This document shows positions 1 through 6,285 of a stretch of 9,600 nucleotides of DNA, one piece after another. The notes beneath the pieces are model-generated. The model had not been told where the DNA came from and made no database searches. It saw nothing but the letters and a program-made list of their open reading frames with translations. Positions within the stretch are counted from its first letter, which is position 1; each line of letters begins with the position of its first letter. Source of the DNA: an uncultured Atopostipes sp. (GTDB taxonomy: Bacteria; Bacillota; Bacilli; Lactobacillales; Carnobacteriaceae_A); contig CAMYQS010000033.1 in assembly GCA_947296835.1 (NCBI GenBank), positions 1-9,600 of the forward strand, given 5' to 3'. A program made the translations under genes and the position numbers.

Positions 1-958
1 TATCCGTATAGAGCACATCCATCGTGCTCAAAGCTTCCATCGCTGCGCCACCTTTGAAGAGGACGCCGTTTTTCGCGCCGTTACTAATCGCACTCAAAGT
101 TGCTGGAGTAGCGGATGCGACTAGTGCACATGGACTTGCGACCGTTAGCAACACCATACCGCGGTAAAAGGCTGTCGCGAATGAGTAATCTAAAAAGAAA
201 TATAAACCTAAAATAAAGAGTGGCACAATCACTAAGACCGTCACGACGTATTTACTTTCGATTCGATCAATAAATTTTGAAATGCGAGACGGACGATTCT
301 GCGCTTCTTCCACCATGCGAATAATATTAGAAAAGACCGTTTCATCACTAGATTTGTTGACTGTGATCTGAAAAACGTTCCCCTCATTAATCGTACCTGC
401 GAACACTTCGTCTCCATCGTGCTTCTCAACTGGGACAGACTCACCAGTCAACGCCGATTCATTCACAACCACGCTTCGGTCCGCAATTCCATCAATTGGA
501 ATTTGTGCACCTTTTGTGACAACAACTGTTTGTCCGATTTCTAAGTCATCGGTCTTAATTTCAACAACGTTCCCATTCGCCAGCAAAACTTGCGCTGTTT
601 CAGGAACTTGCGACATCAACTCTGAAATAGCCATCGTTGATTTGTCATTTGCGTAGTTTTCTAAGAACTCAGCTGCCGCAAAAATTAGCAATAGCGAAGC
701 TCCTTCCGATTCAAACTGAATCAAAGCTGCTCCAACAGCCGCTAAAATCATCAGCAGGTCAACGTTTGGTGACCGTTCTTCCAATGTTTCAACCACTGCA
801 TCTTTTGCGGCATAAAATCCCAAGAAAAACATTGATATGTAAAATGTGATTCGACTTACGATAACACTCATCGGCATGAGTAGAAAACCGAACACTAAAA
901 AGATTGTCCCAACGACTAGAAACCGCCCTTGGCGACTTTTCATTAAGTAATTTTTCAT
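1..958 (-). CDS. P1B-type heavy-metal-exporting ATPase, N-terminal 319 residues (C-terminus outside window)
   Basis: A membrane pump that uses ATP to export a transition metal. The frame reads from ATG at 958-956 to the window edge without a stop. There is no N-terminal HMA metal-binding domain; the protein begins with membrane segments at about residues 11-29, 33-50 and 68-100. The actuator domain carries TGES at 171-174, with further membrane segments at about 237-257 and 264-284. The ion-binding motif is Ser-Pro-Cys (275-277, in ASPCALVASATPATL), and the last complete codon is Asp319 in LYTD, the start of the phosphorylated DKTGT motif. SPC rather than CPC, with no HMA domain, is typical of the P1B-4 group (PfeT/ZosA, FrvA, CtpD, CoaT), which export Fe(II), Co(II) or Zn(II). 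The diagnostic TM6 motif and the ATP-binding domain lie outside the window, so the metal is not settled. An AAAGGAAG ribosome binding site at 967-974 sits 8 nt before the start. Confidence 0.93.
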   Translation of the reverse strand, partial: MKNYLMKSRQGRFLVVGTIFLVFGFLLMPMSVIVSRITFYISMFFLGFYAAKDAVVETLEERSPNVDLLMILAAVGAALIQFESEGASLLLIFAAAEFLENYANDKSTMAISELMSQVPETAQVLLANGNVVEIKTDDLEIGQTVVVTKGAQIPIDGIADRSVVVNESALTGESVPVEKHDGDEVFAGTINEGNVFQITVNKSSDETVFSNIIRMVEEAQNRPSRISKFIDRIESKYVVTVLVIVPLFILGLYFFLDYSFATAFYRGMVLLTVASPCALVASATPATLSAISNGAKNGVLFKGGAAMEALSTMDVLYTD

Positions 959-1000
959 ACTAAAAACTTCCTTTCACAAAATGGCATTCAAAGGAAAAGC

Positions 1001-1021
1001 GGTGTACCAATAAGGTATACC
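1001..1021. repeat. Paired GGTRTACC motifs in the ATPase leader
   Basis: GGTGTACC (1001-1008) and GGTATACC (1014-1021) are separated by AATAA. Each is itself a palindrome or near-palindrome, and the pair can also be read as an inverted repeat. The motif lies in the transcribed leader about 40 nt before the start codon. It may be a second operator or an RNA hairpin; no function is assigned. Confidence 0.35.
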
Positions 1022-1024
1022 TAA

Positions 1025-1093
1025 ATTTCACATGTCATCTATTAAATATATGTTATTTAATTCACAATAATAGTATCATATTTCACAAGTCAT
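1025..1093. promoter_or_regulatory. Operator-like dyad flanked by a direct repeat
   Basis: ATTAAATA (1041-1048) and TATTTAAT (1054-1061) form a perfect 8-bp inverted repeat around the 5-bp centre TATGT, covering about +2 to +22 of the predicted minus-strand transcript. ATTTCACA(A/T)GTCAT occurs twice as a direct repeat (1025-1038 and 1080-1093, 13 of 14 identical), once inside the promoter spacer and once downstream of the dyad. I cannot match either motif to a regulator family. PerR or Fur would be expected for a PfeT-like pump, but the symmetry does not follow the TGATAAT-N-ATTATCA or TTATAAT-N-ATTATAA pattern. Confidence 0.45.
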
Positions 1094-1098
1094 TTCAA
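1070..1098 (-). promoter_or_regulatory. Predicted sigma-A promoter of the P1B ATPase gene
   Basis: On the minus strand TTGAAA (1098-1093) and TACTAT (1075-1070) are separated by exactly 17 bp, giving a start point near 1063 and a leader of about 105 nt. The neighbouring dyad and direct repeats lie in the spacer and just downstream of the start, which suggests regulation by a DNA-binding repressor. Confidence 0.6.
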
Positions 1099-1115
1099 TC
1101 CAGTTTTGAATGATA

Positions 1116-1129
1116 AAATGATATCATTT
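1116..1129. promoter_or_regulatory. 14-bp perfect palindrome in the divergent control region
   Basis: AAATGATATCATTT is perfectly self-complementary. It lies about 100 bp upstream of the ABC transporter start and just behind the -35 box of the divergent ATPase gene, so it could serve either. It is reminiscent of metalloregulator half-sites but matches no consensus I can name. Confidence 0.3.
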
Positions 1130-1227
1130 ACGGGTATTTCAACCTTTATACGGATTGTGAGCTGTGTCTATTTGTGGGAAAATAAAAGGGTACATAGTTT
1201 AGACTATAATATCATTGGAGGAATTAG

Positions 1228-2010
1228 ATGATAGAATTTAATAATGTGACCAAAGTATATGGCACAACAAAGGCTTTAAAAGACGTTTCATTCACCATTA
1301 AAAATGGACAGATATTCGGCTTGATCGGGCATAACGGCGCAGGGAAGTCGACCACCATTAAAATTCTCGTCAGTATTTTGAATCAAACGGAAGGAACTGT
1401 TCGTATTAATGATAAGCTTCTCGACGAACACCGGAATGAAATGAAACAAAAAATTGGTTACGTAGCGGATACGCCCAATATTTTCTTACGCTTAAAAGCC
1501 ATTGAATACTGGGAATTAATGGGAACGGCTTATGACGTGCCGCGCGATCAATACCAATCTCGCTTAACTTACTACATAGATTTATTCGACATGTCGGGTG
1601 AATCCGAAGAAACGATTGAGACCTTCTCACACGGTATGCGTCAAAAAACGTTTCTAATCGGTGCTTTACTAGCAAATCCAGACATTTGGGTATTGGACGA
1701 ACCGATGACTGGTTTAGATCCACAAGCTGCATTTGATTTGAAACAGCTGATGCGACAACATGCGGATGCTGGAAATATCGTATTATTCTCCACTCATAAC
1801 TTAGAAAATGCTGAAGAGTTATGTGATGAAATTGTTATTTTACGAAAAGGAGAAGTCCTATATAACGGAACAATCCAAGAGCTACAAGCACGCAACGAAA
1901 ACGAGTCTCTCGAAACGATTTACTTAAAAATCGCAGGCCGCGACGCACAAAATCAATATGAAAACGCCCAAAACGATGCAGAGACAGGTGATGTAGATGA
2001 TACGCTTTAA
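1228..2010 (+). CDS. ABC transporter ATP-binding protein (ABC-2 type exporter)
   Basis: The cytoplasmic ATPase that drives the membrane protein encoded immediately downstream. At 260 aa it is the normal size for a single-domain subunit. Walker A is GHNGAGKST (34-42), the signature loop FSHGMRQK (133-140), Walker B WVLDEP (154-159, catalytic E158), the D-loop GLD (162-164) and the H-loop His190 in FSTHN. The Q-loop position reads YVADTP with Asp81, where Gln or Glu is usual. About 40 charged residues follow the core (after about 220). A GGAGG site at 1217-1221 ends 6 nt before ATG. TATAAT at 1205-1210 has no clear -35 and would start transcription on top of the ribosome binding site, so the true promoter is uncertain. 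The substrate is unknown; export is inferred from the partner. Confidence 0.93.
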   Translation: MIEFNNVTKVYGTTKALKDVSFTIKNGQIFGLIGHNGAGKSTTIKILVSILNQTEGTVRINDKLLDEHRNEMKQKIGYVADTPNIFLRLKAIEYWELMGTAYDVPRDQYQSRLTYYIDLFDMSGESEETIETFSHGMRQKTFLIGALLANPDIWVLDEPMTGLDPQAAFDLKQLMRQHADAGNIVLFSTHNLENAEELCDEIVILRKGEVLYNGTIQELQARNENESLETIYLKIAGRDAQNQYENAQNDAETGDVDDTL

Positions 2011-3622
2011 ACAAGTGAAGGAGCTCGTTACCGTTGATTTGCTGCAGACGAATCGCCACTCTAATAACGGCGGACGCATGAGCAAAGTCGATAAATCAAA
2101 CCTGAAAAGTCGTATCCTCTTACAAAACGTCCTGTTCTTATTTATTTACGGCACATTTTTTGGAACGATGATTTTCAATGTACCACTTCCAGAATTTCCA
2201 GGACTCTTTACAAACTCGATGGGCTTTATGGCACTGTTCATTTTGCTACAAGTCTTTCAGCTCATTTTTAATTTATTTTATGACAATGCGAATTTAAGTG
2301 AGTATCTTTCCTTACCCTTTTCACTAGGTGAGCTATTCCTATCCAAAATCGTGACAATTCTGATCAATATGCTATCGTTCTTTGTTATTCCAATTATTCT
2401 ATTTTCGATGTTGGGTTGGCAAGCGGGGCACAACTTATTCCTTGTTATCCCAATCGCAATTGTCTTAGCAGGCCTCATCGTGGGTGCTATGATCCTTGTA
2501 CCGTTTGTATTTATCCACTTGCTGCACCAGTCGTCATTTTACCGTCGCCACAAAAAAGGATTCACTCTTGTTCTTTACATCGTGATGTTTGTGACGCTAT
2601 TCTCGGTTATCTATTCAAATGATCCGGTCGAGTACACGATGACGGGTATTGTGGATTCTACGCCGAACGCGTTATTCCTTGGATTCCACCAGATTTTCAC
2701 CGCCGGAAGTATGTTAACAGGTTGGCTAAAAATCGGTGGTTGGGCCCTTCTAGTCGCAATACTTGTATGGGTTGTCTTCAAGTGGATTGTGCCGGATTTA
2801 TATTCAGATGAAAAAAGCGGAGACCTCCCACGTTCTCGTAAAATGAAAACCAAAAAAATTCGCGCTTCAAATGATAAATCAAGTTCAAAATGGGGGGTCT
2901 TTATTAAATACCAATTGAGACAACTCCAAGATACAACTTTTATGATTCAGATGATTTTCTCAAAACTATACTTTCCATTAATCTTTATGGCACCTGCCTT
3001 ATTTAGAGAGGAAGGAATTGACGCATCTTTCTTAGCGACGATTCCATTTTTTTGGGGTATCTACTTATTAGTTGGGGCGTTATTTGCGATGGTAACGGTC
3101 GGAGAGGTTTCAATCAGTGGTGTTATTATTTCTTTTGATAAGGAAAACTACTACTATATTCATTCCCTACCGTTACCATTTCAACAATACATGCGCTTTA
3201 AATTCTGGTTTGCTTTTGTAGTCGAATGGCTATTTGGTGCACTGATTCTAGGTGCCATCGCTTTAGTTGTAAACTTACCAGTATTAGTGACATTGGCTGT
3301 ACTGGCGGGTTATACACTCGGCACCTTTATCGGCACGCTCTTTTACTACATGCGTGACTACCGTTTGTTGAACCTCGATTGGAACAACTTTACGGAATTA
3401 ATGCAGCGTGGTTTGAACCATATTATCCGCAGTCTACTTAATTTCGTACTTGTTCTTCTAGGTGGACTCGGAACAGTTGGTTTGGGATTCTGGTTGATTA
3501 TTCAAGAAAACCTCTGGATACAAATCGGTGTGCAAGCACTAATTATGGCAATCTTAATCGGTGGTGCCATTGGTATCCATCAATATGCGCAGAAAAAATT
3601 CTGGGTAAAATTTAATGCATAA
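1997..3622 (+). CDS. Large ABC exporter permease (about 12 membrane segments)
   Basis: The membrane-spanning partner of the preceding ATPase; the two genes overlap by 14 nt, which indicates translational coupling. The 541-aa protein has a cytoplasmic N-terminus (FKQVKELVTVDLLQTNR) and then hydrophobic segments at about 41-63, 71-95, 112-140, 146-176, 189-208 and 243-266. A basic loop (about 270-310) is followed by a second set from about 327 to 535. Two sets of roughly six spans fit a fused, duplicated permease, as in large ABC-2 exporters of the YthQ/SkfF or putative ABC_export type; I cannot choose between these. ATG at 1997 is preferred over the internal Met28 because the N-terminal amphipathic segment is typical of such permeases. 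The upstream in-frame ATG at 1991 is followed directly by TAG. No substrate can be inferred. Confidence 0.9.
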   Translation: MIRFKQVKELVTVDLLQTNRHSNNGGRMSKVDKSNLKSRILLQNVLFLFIYGTFFGTMIFNVPLPEFPGLFTNSMGFMALFILLQVFQLIFNLFYDNANLSEYLSLPFSLGELFLSKIVTILINMLSFFVIPIILFSMLGWQAGHNLFLVIPIAIVLAGLIVGAMILVPFVFIHLLHQSSFYRRHKKGFTLVLYIVMFVTLFSVIYSNDPVEYTMTGIVDSTPNALFLGFHQIFTAGSMLTGWLKIGGWALLVAILVWVVFKWIVPDLYSDEKSGDLPRSRKMKTKKIRASNDKSSSKWGVFIKYQLRQLQDTTFMIQMIFSKLYFPLIFMAPALFREEGIDASFLATIPFFWGIYLLVGALFAMVTVGEVSISGVIISFDKENYYYIHSLPLPFQQYMRFKFWFAFVVEWLFGALILGAIALVVNLPVLVTLAVLAGYTLGTFIGTLFYYMRDYRLLNLDWNNFTELMQRGLNHIIRSLLNFVLVLLGGLGTVGLGFWLIIQENLWIQIGVQALIMAILIGGAIGIHQYAQKKFWVKFNA

Positions 3623-3626
3623 TTTG

Positions 3627-3660
3627 AAAAGTCCATTTCCGTTGTGAAATGGGCTTTTTT
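3627..3660 (+). terminator. Rho-independent terminator after the ABC operon
   Basis: Arms AAAAGTCCATTTC (3627-3639) and GAAATGGGCTTTT (3646-3658) pair with one G-T wobble around a short loop and run into TTTTTT. It begins 5 nt after the permease stop. Confidence 0.88.
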
Positions 3661-3685
3661 CAACTCTTAAAAGAGAATATATGCC

Positions 3686-3711
3686 CGTATTTTACAGAAA
3701 TACGCTATACT
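3686..3711 (+). promoter_or_regulatory. Candidate promoter with overlapping dyad upstream of the lipid kinase
   Basis: TATACT (3706-3711) is a good -10 box with no recognisable -35. Where the -35 and spacer should be, CGTATTT (3686-3692) and AAATACG (3698-3704) form a perfect 7-bp inverted repeat with a 5-bp centre. A weak -35 replaced by a symmetric site suggests control by an activator or repressor, but the factor is unknown. Confidence 0.35.
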
Positions 3712-3760
3712 TTAAGTACAAGAAATAATTCAGAAAAATATAAACGAAGGATGTGTCAAG

Positions 3761-4684
3761 ATGTTAGGAAAAGTATTAATTATCGCAAACCCTGGATCGG
3801 GTAAAGGCGAGGCGCCACAGTACGCGCAACAATTAGAGAAAAACTTATTAGATACATATGACTGTGAAGTTGAAATTCGTGAAACAACCGAAGTCGGCGA
3901 TGCAGAGAAATGGGCGAAAGAAGCCAAAGATGATCAGTTCGACACTGTAATATGTTTAGGTGGAGACGGAACGGTGAATGAAATCGTGAACGGCTTAATG
4001 CAAGTAGATAACGCACCACAATTTTCGTTTGTACCGATGGGAACGGCGAACGACTTAGGACGTGTTCTCGGTTTCGACATAGAACCTGAAAATGCGGTCG
4101 AACAATTTAAAGATTTAGAAGTGGATAAAGTAGACGTCGGTCAAGTGAACGATCTTTATTTCATTGATGTTGTCGCAATTGGCGACCTGTCGACGGCGGT
4201 AATGGAAACCGATTCGGACAAGAAAAACACATTCGGATTTTTCGCGTACGTTATGGACGGTGCGAAAGCAGTTGTCGAAGGAAAAGGGGACTTGTTTGAG
4301 GTTGAAAATGCAGCTGGCGAGACCTTTGAATTTAAATCAAACCTAGTCTTAATGGCCCTAACATCAAGTTTAGGTGGTATCGAGGATATCATTCCACATG
4401 CGGATCACAAAAATGGTTTAATTCAATTTGTTGGACTAAAGGGTGGTTTAGTAACAAGTGTGATTCAAACTTTAGTCAACGATGGTGGCATTAGTGCCGA
4501 ACATACAGATAACGAAAATGTGTTGTCCTTTACAGACACCAACATGTCGCTGCGCTTAATTGAGGAAGATGACGTCGATGCTGAACCGATGCATTCAAAC
4601 GTGGATGGAGACGAAGGTCCTGCTCTGCCACTAGAAGTAAAAGTACATCACCAAGCCTTAAACGTATTGAAACCCAAAAATTAA
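3761..4684 (+). CDS. Diacylglycerol kinase family lipid kinase (DgkB/YegS-like)
   Basis: A cytoplasmic or membrane-associated enzyme that transfers phosphate from ATP to a lipid hydroxyl. In this family the substrate is usually diacylglycerol, giving phosphatidate for phospholipid and lipoteichoic acid turnover. The 307 aa are the usual length. NPGSGKG (10-16), the nucleotide-binding LGGDGTVNEIVNG (66-78) and PMGTANDLGRVLG (92-104) identify the DAGK catalytic domain. The C-terminal domain ends in the typical LEVKVHHQALNVLKP stretch. Two normally acidic positions look altered: the usual D-D-G near 217-219 reads K-N-G, and D-G-E near 282-284 reads D-G-D. The substrate could therefore differ, and S. 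aureus DgkB-like activity is not assured. An AAGG site at 3747-3750 lies 10 nt before ATG. It is a single-gene unit between two terminators. Confidence 0.88.
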   Translation: MLGKVLIIANPGSGKGEAPQYAQQLEKNLLDTYDCEVEIRETTEVGDAEKWAKEAKDDQFDTVICLGGDGTVNEIVNGLMQVDNAPQFSFVPMGTANDLGRVLGFDIEPENAVEQFKDLEVDKVDVGQVNDLYFIDVVAIGDLSTAVMETDSDKKNTFGFFAYVMDGAKAVVEGKGDLFEVENAAGETFEFKSNLVLMALTSSLGGIEDIIPHADHKNGLIQFVGLKGGLVTSVIQTLVNDGGISAEHTDNENVLSFTDTNMSLRLIEEDDVDAEPMHSNVDGDEGPALPLEVKVHHQALNVLKPKN

Positions 4685-4699
4685 GCATAAATAATAAAG

Positions 4700-4736
4700 A
4701 AAGGTTGCCGGATTGTAGTCCGAGCAACCTTTTTTG
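4700..4736 (+). terminator. Rho-independent terminator after the lipid kinase
   Basis: AAAGGTTGC (4700-4708) pairs with GCAACCTTT (4724-4732), extended internally by CGGA/TCCG with a 6-nt loop, and followed by a T run. The A/T-rich left flank may let it also work on the opposite strand for the convergent antiporter gene. Confidence 0.88.
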
Positions 4737-4758
4737 ACGAAATGAATAATCGATTTCA

Positions 4759-4891
4759 CTTTTGTATAAATAGCTTATAAACAATATTCGGTGTTCCATC
4801 GTAGTCATAAACGGTTTATAAATAAGATTCAGCATTCCACCGTAGTCATAAACAGTTTATAAATAAGATTCAGAGTTCCATCGTAGTCATA
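4759..4891. repeat. 41-bp tandem repeat array (array A, about 3.2 copies)
   Basis: Copies start at 4759 (degenerate, about 27 of 41 positions), 4800, 4841 and 4882 (partial). The middle two differ at only 4 of 41 positions. Each unit contains CGTAGTCATAAAC, then an ATAAAC-R-GTTTAT dyad, then TAAGATTCAG and TTCCA. The array lies between the convergent lipid kinase and antiporter genes, outside any reading frame. There are no spacers of CRISPR type; the variable positions are single bases. Confidence 0.85.
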
Positions 4892-4914
4892 CTTGAATCT
4901 TGACTACGTTGGAA
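4876..4914. repeat. Hairpin made by an inverted partial copy of the array A unit
   Basis: TTCCATCGTAGTCA (4876-4889) and TGACTACGTTGGAA (4901-4914) form a 14-bp stem with one mismatch and an 11-nt loop. The complement of 4894-4914 reads TTCCA, ACGTAGTCA, AGATTCA, which is the repeat unit lacking an internal segment of about 17 bp. There is no T run on either strand. It lies 20 nt beyond the stop of the antiporter gene, so it may protect that mRNA's 3' end, but this is inference. Confidence 0.65.
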
Positions 4915-4934
4915 TGGGTATCTGTTGTAACCTA

Positions 4935-6113
4935 TCAAACAAAATCACGCTCTAAAAATCGGTGGTACGTTAAATCAATTAAGAATGCACCTAATGGAGC
5001 GGTGGTCATAATCGCAAGTACGGCAACAATTAAGATAATATTCCCTGATGCTAGCCCTGCCGCTAATGGCACGCCTCCGATTGATGCTTGTACTGTCGCT
5101 TTTGGCGAGTAGGCAATCATACAAAATAGACGCTCTTTCCAACTCAAGTCGGATCCGACTAACGAAATCAGTACACCAACCATACGGAATGCTAAGGCCC
5201 CGAATATAACAACAATCGCTGCGATGCCTGCTTGTAATAAGAACTCTAAATTAACGGAAGCTCCAACGAGTACGAACAATGCGATACTTGCGGCACTCCA
5301 AAAATGATTATAGTGGCGTTCTAACTGTTTGGAACGATCTAAATCTTTTCGTTGAATCATCATTCCTGAAAACATCACAGCTAACAATCCTGAAAAAGGT
5401 AGGTTCGTTTCATTTTCAATTGTGACTAAAACAAACGAAACCGCGAGTAAAATCAATGTCTGTTCGACTTCGTGGAAACGGAATCGTTGATACAGCTTCG
5501 ATAATAAGAAACCAACGCCCAGTCCAACTAAAATCCCTAATAAAATTCGAACGGGAATCAAGCCAAAGCTCACTAATGAAACACCAGCGCCTTGCGCCAT
5601 CCCTAATAGTGCAGCGAAAACCACAATTACAAAAACATCATCTACTGATGCGCCTGCCAAGATCAATTGTGGGATCCCTTTTTTGACACCGTATCCTTCT
5701 TCTTGCACCTTCAACATATGTGGTACAACAACGGCTGGTGATACGGCTGCCAAGACACTTCCCATTAATGCAGCTTCCAACGTAGTCACACCCAACAATA
5801 ATGGCGCTAAAATAATAACCCCAACCATTTCAAAGACAGCCGGTACAAAGGCCATCCATATAGCTGAACGTCCGATTTTCTTTAAATCGGTTAAGCTAAG
5901 AGACAATCCAGCCCGAGTTAAGATAATAATTAAGGCGATTTGTCGAAGAGTCGCTGAAATCTCTAACGTTAACGGATCCAACAAATTCCACACGCTTGGT
6001 CCAATCAAAATGCCGACGAACATCATTCCTAATAACGGCGGAAGTTTAAATCGACCCATCACACGACCGGCCAAACCACCTAATAATAAAATTAATGCAA
6101 AACTTAATAACAT
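4935..6113 (-). CDS. Cation:proton antiporter (CPA2/NHA-like, Na_H_Exchanger family)
   Basis: An integral membrane exchanger swapping H+ for Na+ or K+, serving pH and salt homeostasis. The 392 aa consist almost wholly of hydrophobic segments, about 12-13. Diagnostic features are RAGLSLSL (67-74), SPAVVVPHML (125-134), the paired ion-binding aspartates D158-D159 in AGASVDDVFVIVVF, and Lys338 in SPKATVQASIGG. The DD pair places it with electrogenic CPA2 exchangers, and the surrounding motifs (SPAVVVP, GYGVKKGIP, PKATVQA) resemble the SLC9B/NHA branch. There is no C-terminal RCK or TrkA domain. The start at 6113 is supported by AGGAGG at 6121-6126 with 7 nt spacing. It is transcribed alone, convergent with the lipid kinase and divergent from the aldo/keto reductase. 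The transported ion cannot be read from the sequence. Confidence 0.92.
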   Translation of the reverse strand: MLLSFALILLLGGLAGRVMGRFKLPPLLGMMFVGILIGPSVWNLLDPLTLEISATLRQIALIIILTRAGLSLSLTDLKKIGRSAIWMAFVPAVFEMVGVIILAPLLLGVTTLEAALMGSVLAAVSPAVVVPHMLKVQEEGYGVKKGIPQLILAGASVDDVFVIVVFAALLGMAQGAGVSLVSFGLIPVRILLGILVGLGVGFLLSKLYQRFRFHEVEQTLILLAVSFVLVTIENETNLPFSGLLAVMFSGMMIQRKDLDRSKQLERHYNHFWSAASIALFVLVGASVNLEFLLQAGIAAIVVIFGALAFRMVGVLISLVGSDLSWKERLFCMIAYSPKATVQASIGGVPLAAGLASGNIILIVAVLAIMTTAPLGAFLIDLTYHRFLERDFV

Positions 6114-6147
6114 CTAAAAACCTCCTGAAATGAAAGCACTGAGAAAT

Positions 6148-6156
6148 AGTATAACA
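6148..6156 (-). promoter_or_regulatory. Candidate extended -10 promoter of the antiporter gene
   Basis: On the minus strand the sequence reads TGTTATACT, an extended -10 (TGn plus TATACT, 6153-6148). It has only a weak TTAGTG-like -35 at 18 bp. The leader would be about 25-30 nt. Confidence 0.4.
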
Positions 6157-6215
6157 AAAACACCTCAAACGCACTAACACCCGATTGGGTATGTCTTAAA
6201 TGATAATCTCATGCA

Positions 6216-6221
6216 TATAAT
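6216..6221 (+). promoter_or_regulatory. Candidate -10 box for the aldo/keto reductase
   Basis: A perfect TATAAT lies 65 bp before the reductase start, without a convincing -35. About 8 nt downstream is a good GAGGAG site (6229-6234) followed by ATG-TTA-AAG-TGA (6242-6253), a three-codon reading frame in the leader. Confidence 0.35.
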
Positions 6222-6285
6222 TAGCTGTGAGGAGAAAACCTATGTTAAAGTGAAATTGGAAAAAGTAATATAGGAGGATTTAATT

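Noticed and set aside
637..849. 70-aa plus-strand reading frame
   Set aside because: Antisense shadow of the P-type ATPase, which is continuous through this stretch on the minus strand.
1205..1210. TATAAT as the promoter of the ABC operon
   Set aside because: The start point would fall on the ribosome binding site at 1217-1221 and there is no -35, so I do not list it as a promoter.
4759..4914. CRISPR array
   Set aside because: Units are contiguous 41-bp tandem copies with only single-base differences and no unique spacers, and there are no cas genes nearby.
5683..6117. 144-aa plus-strand reading frame
   Set aside because: It is the antisense shadow of the antiporter gene, which has clear family motifs and a good ribosome binding site on the other strand.
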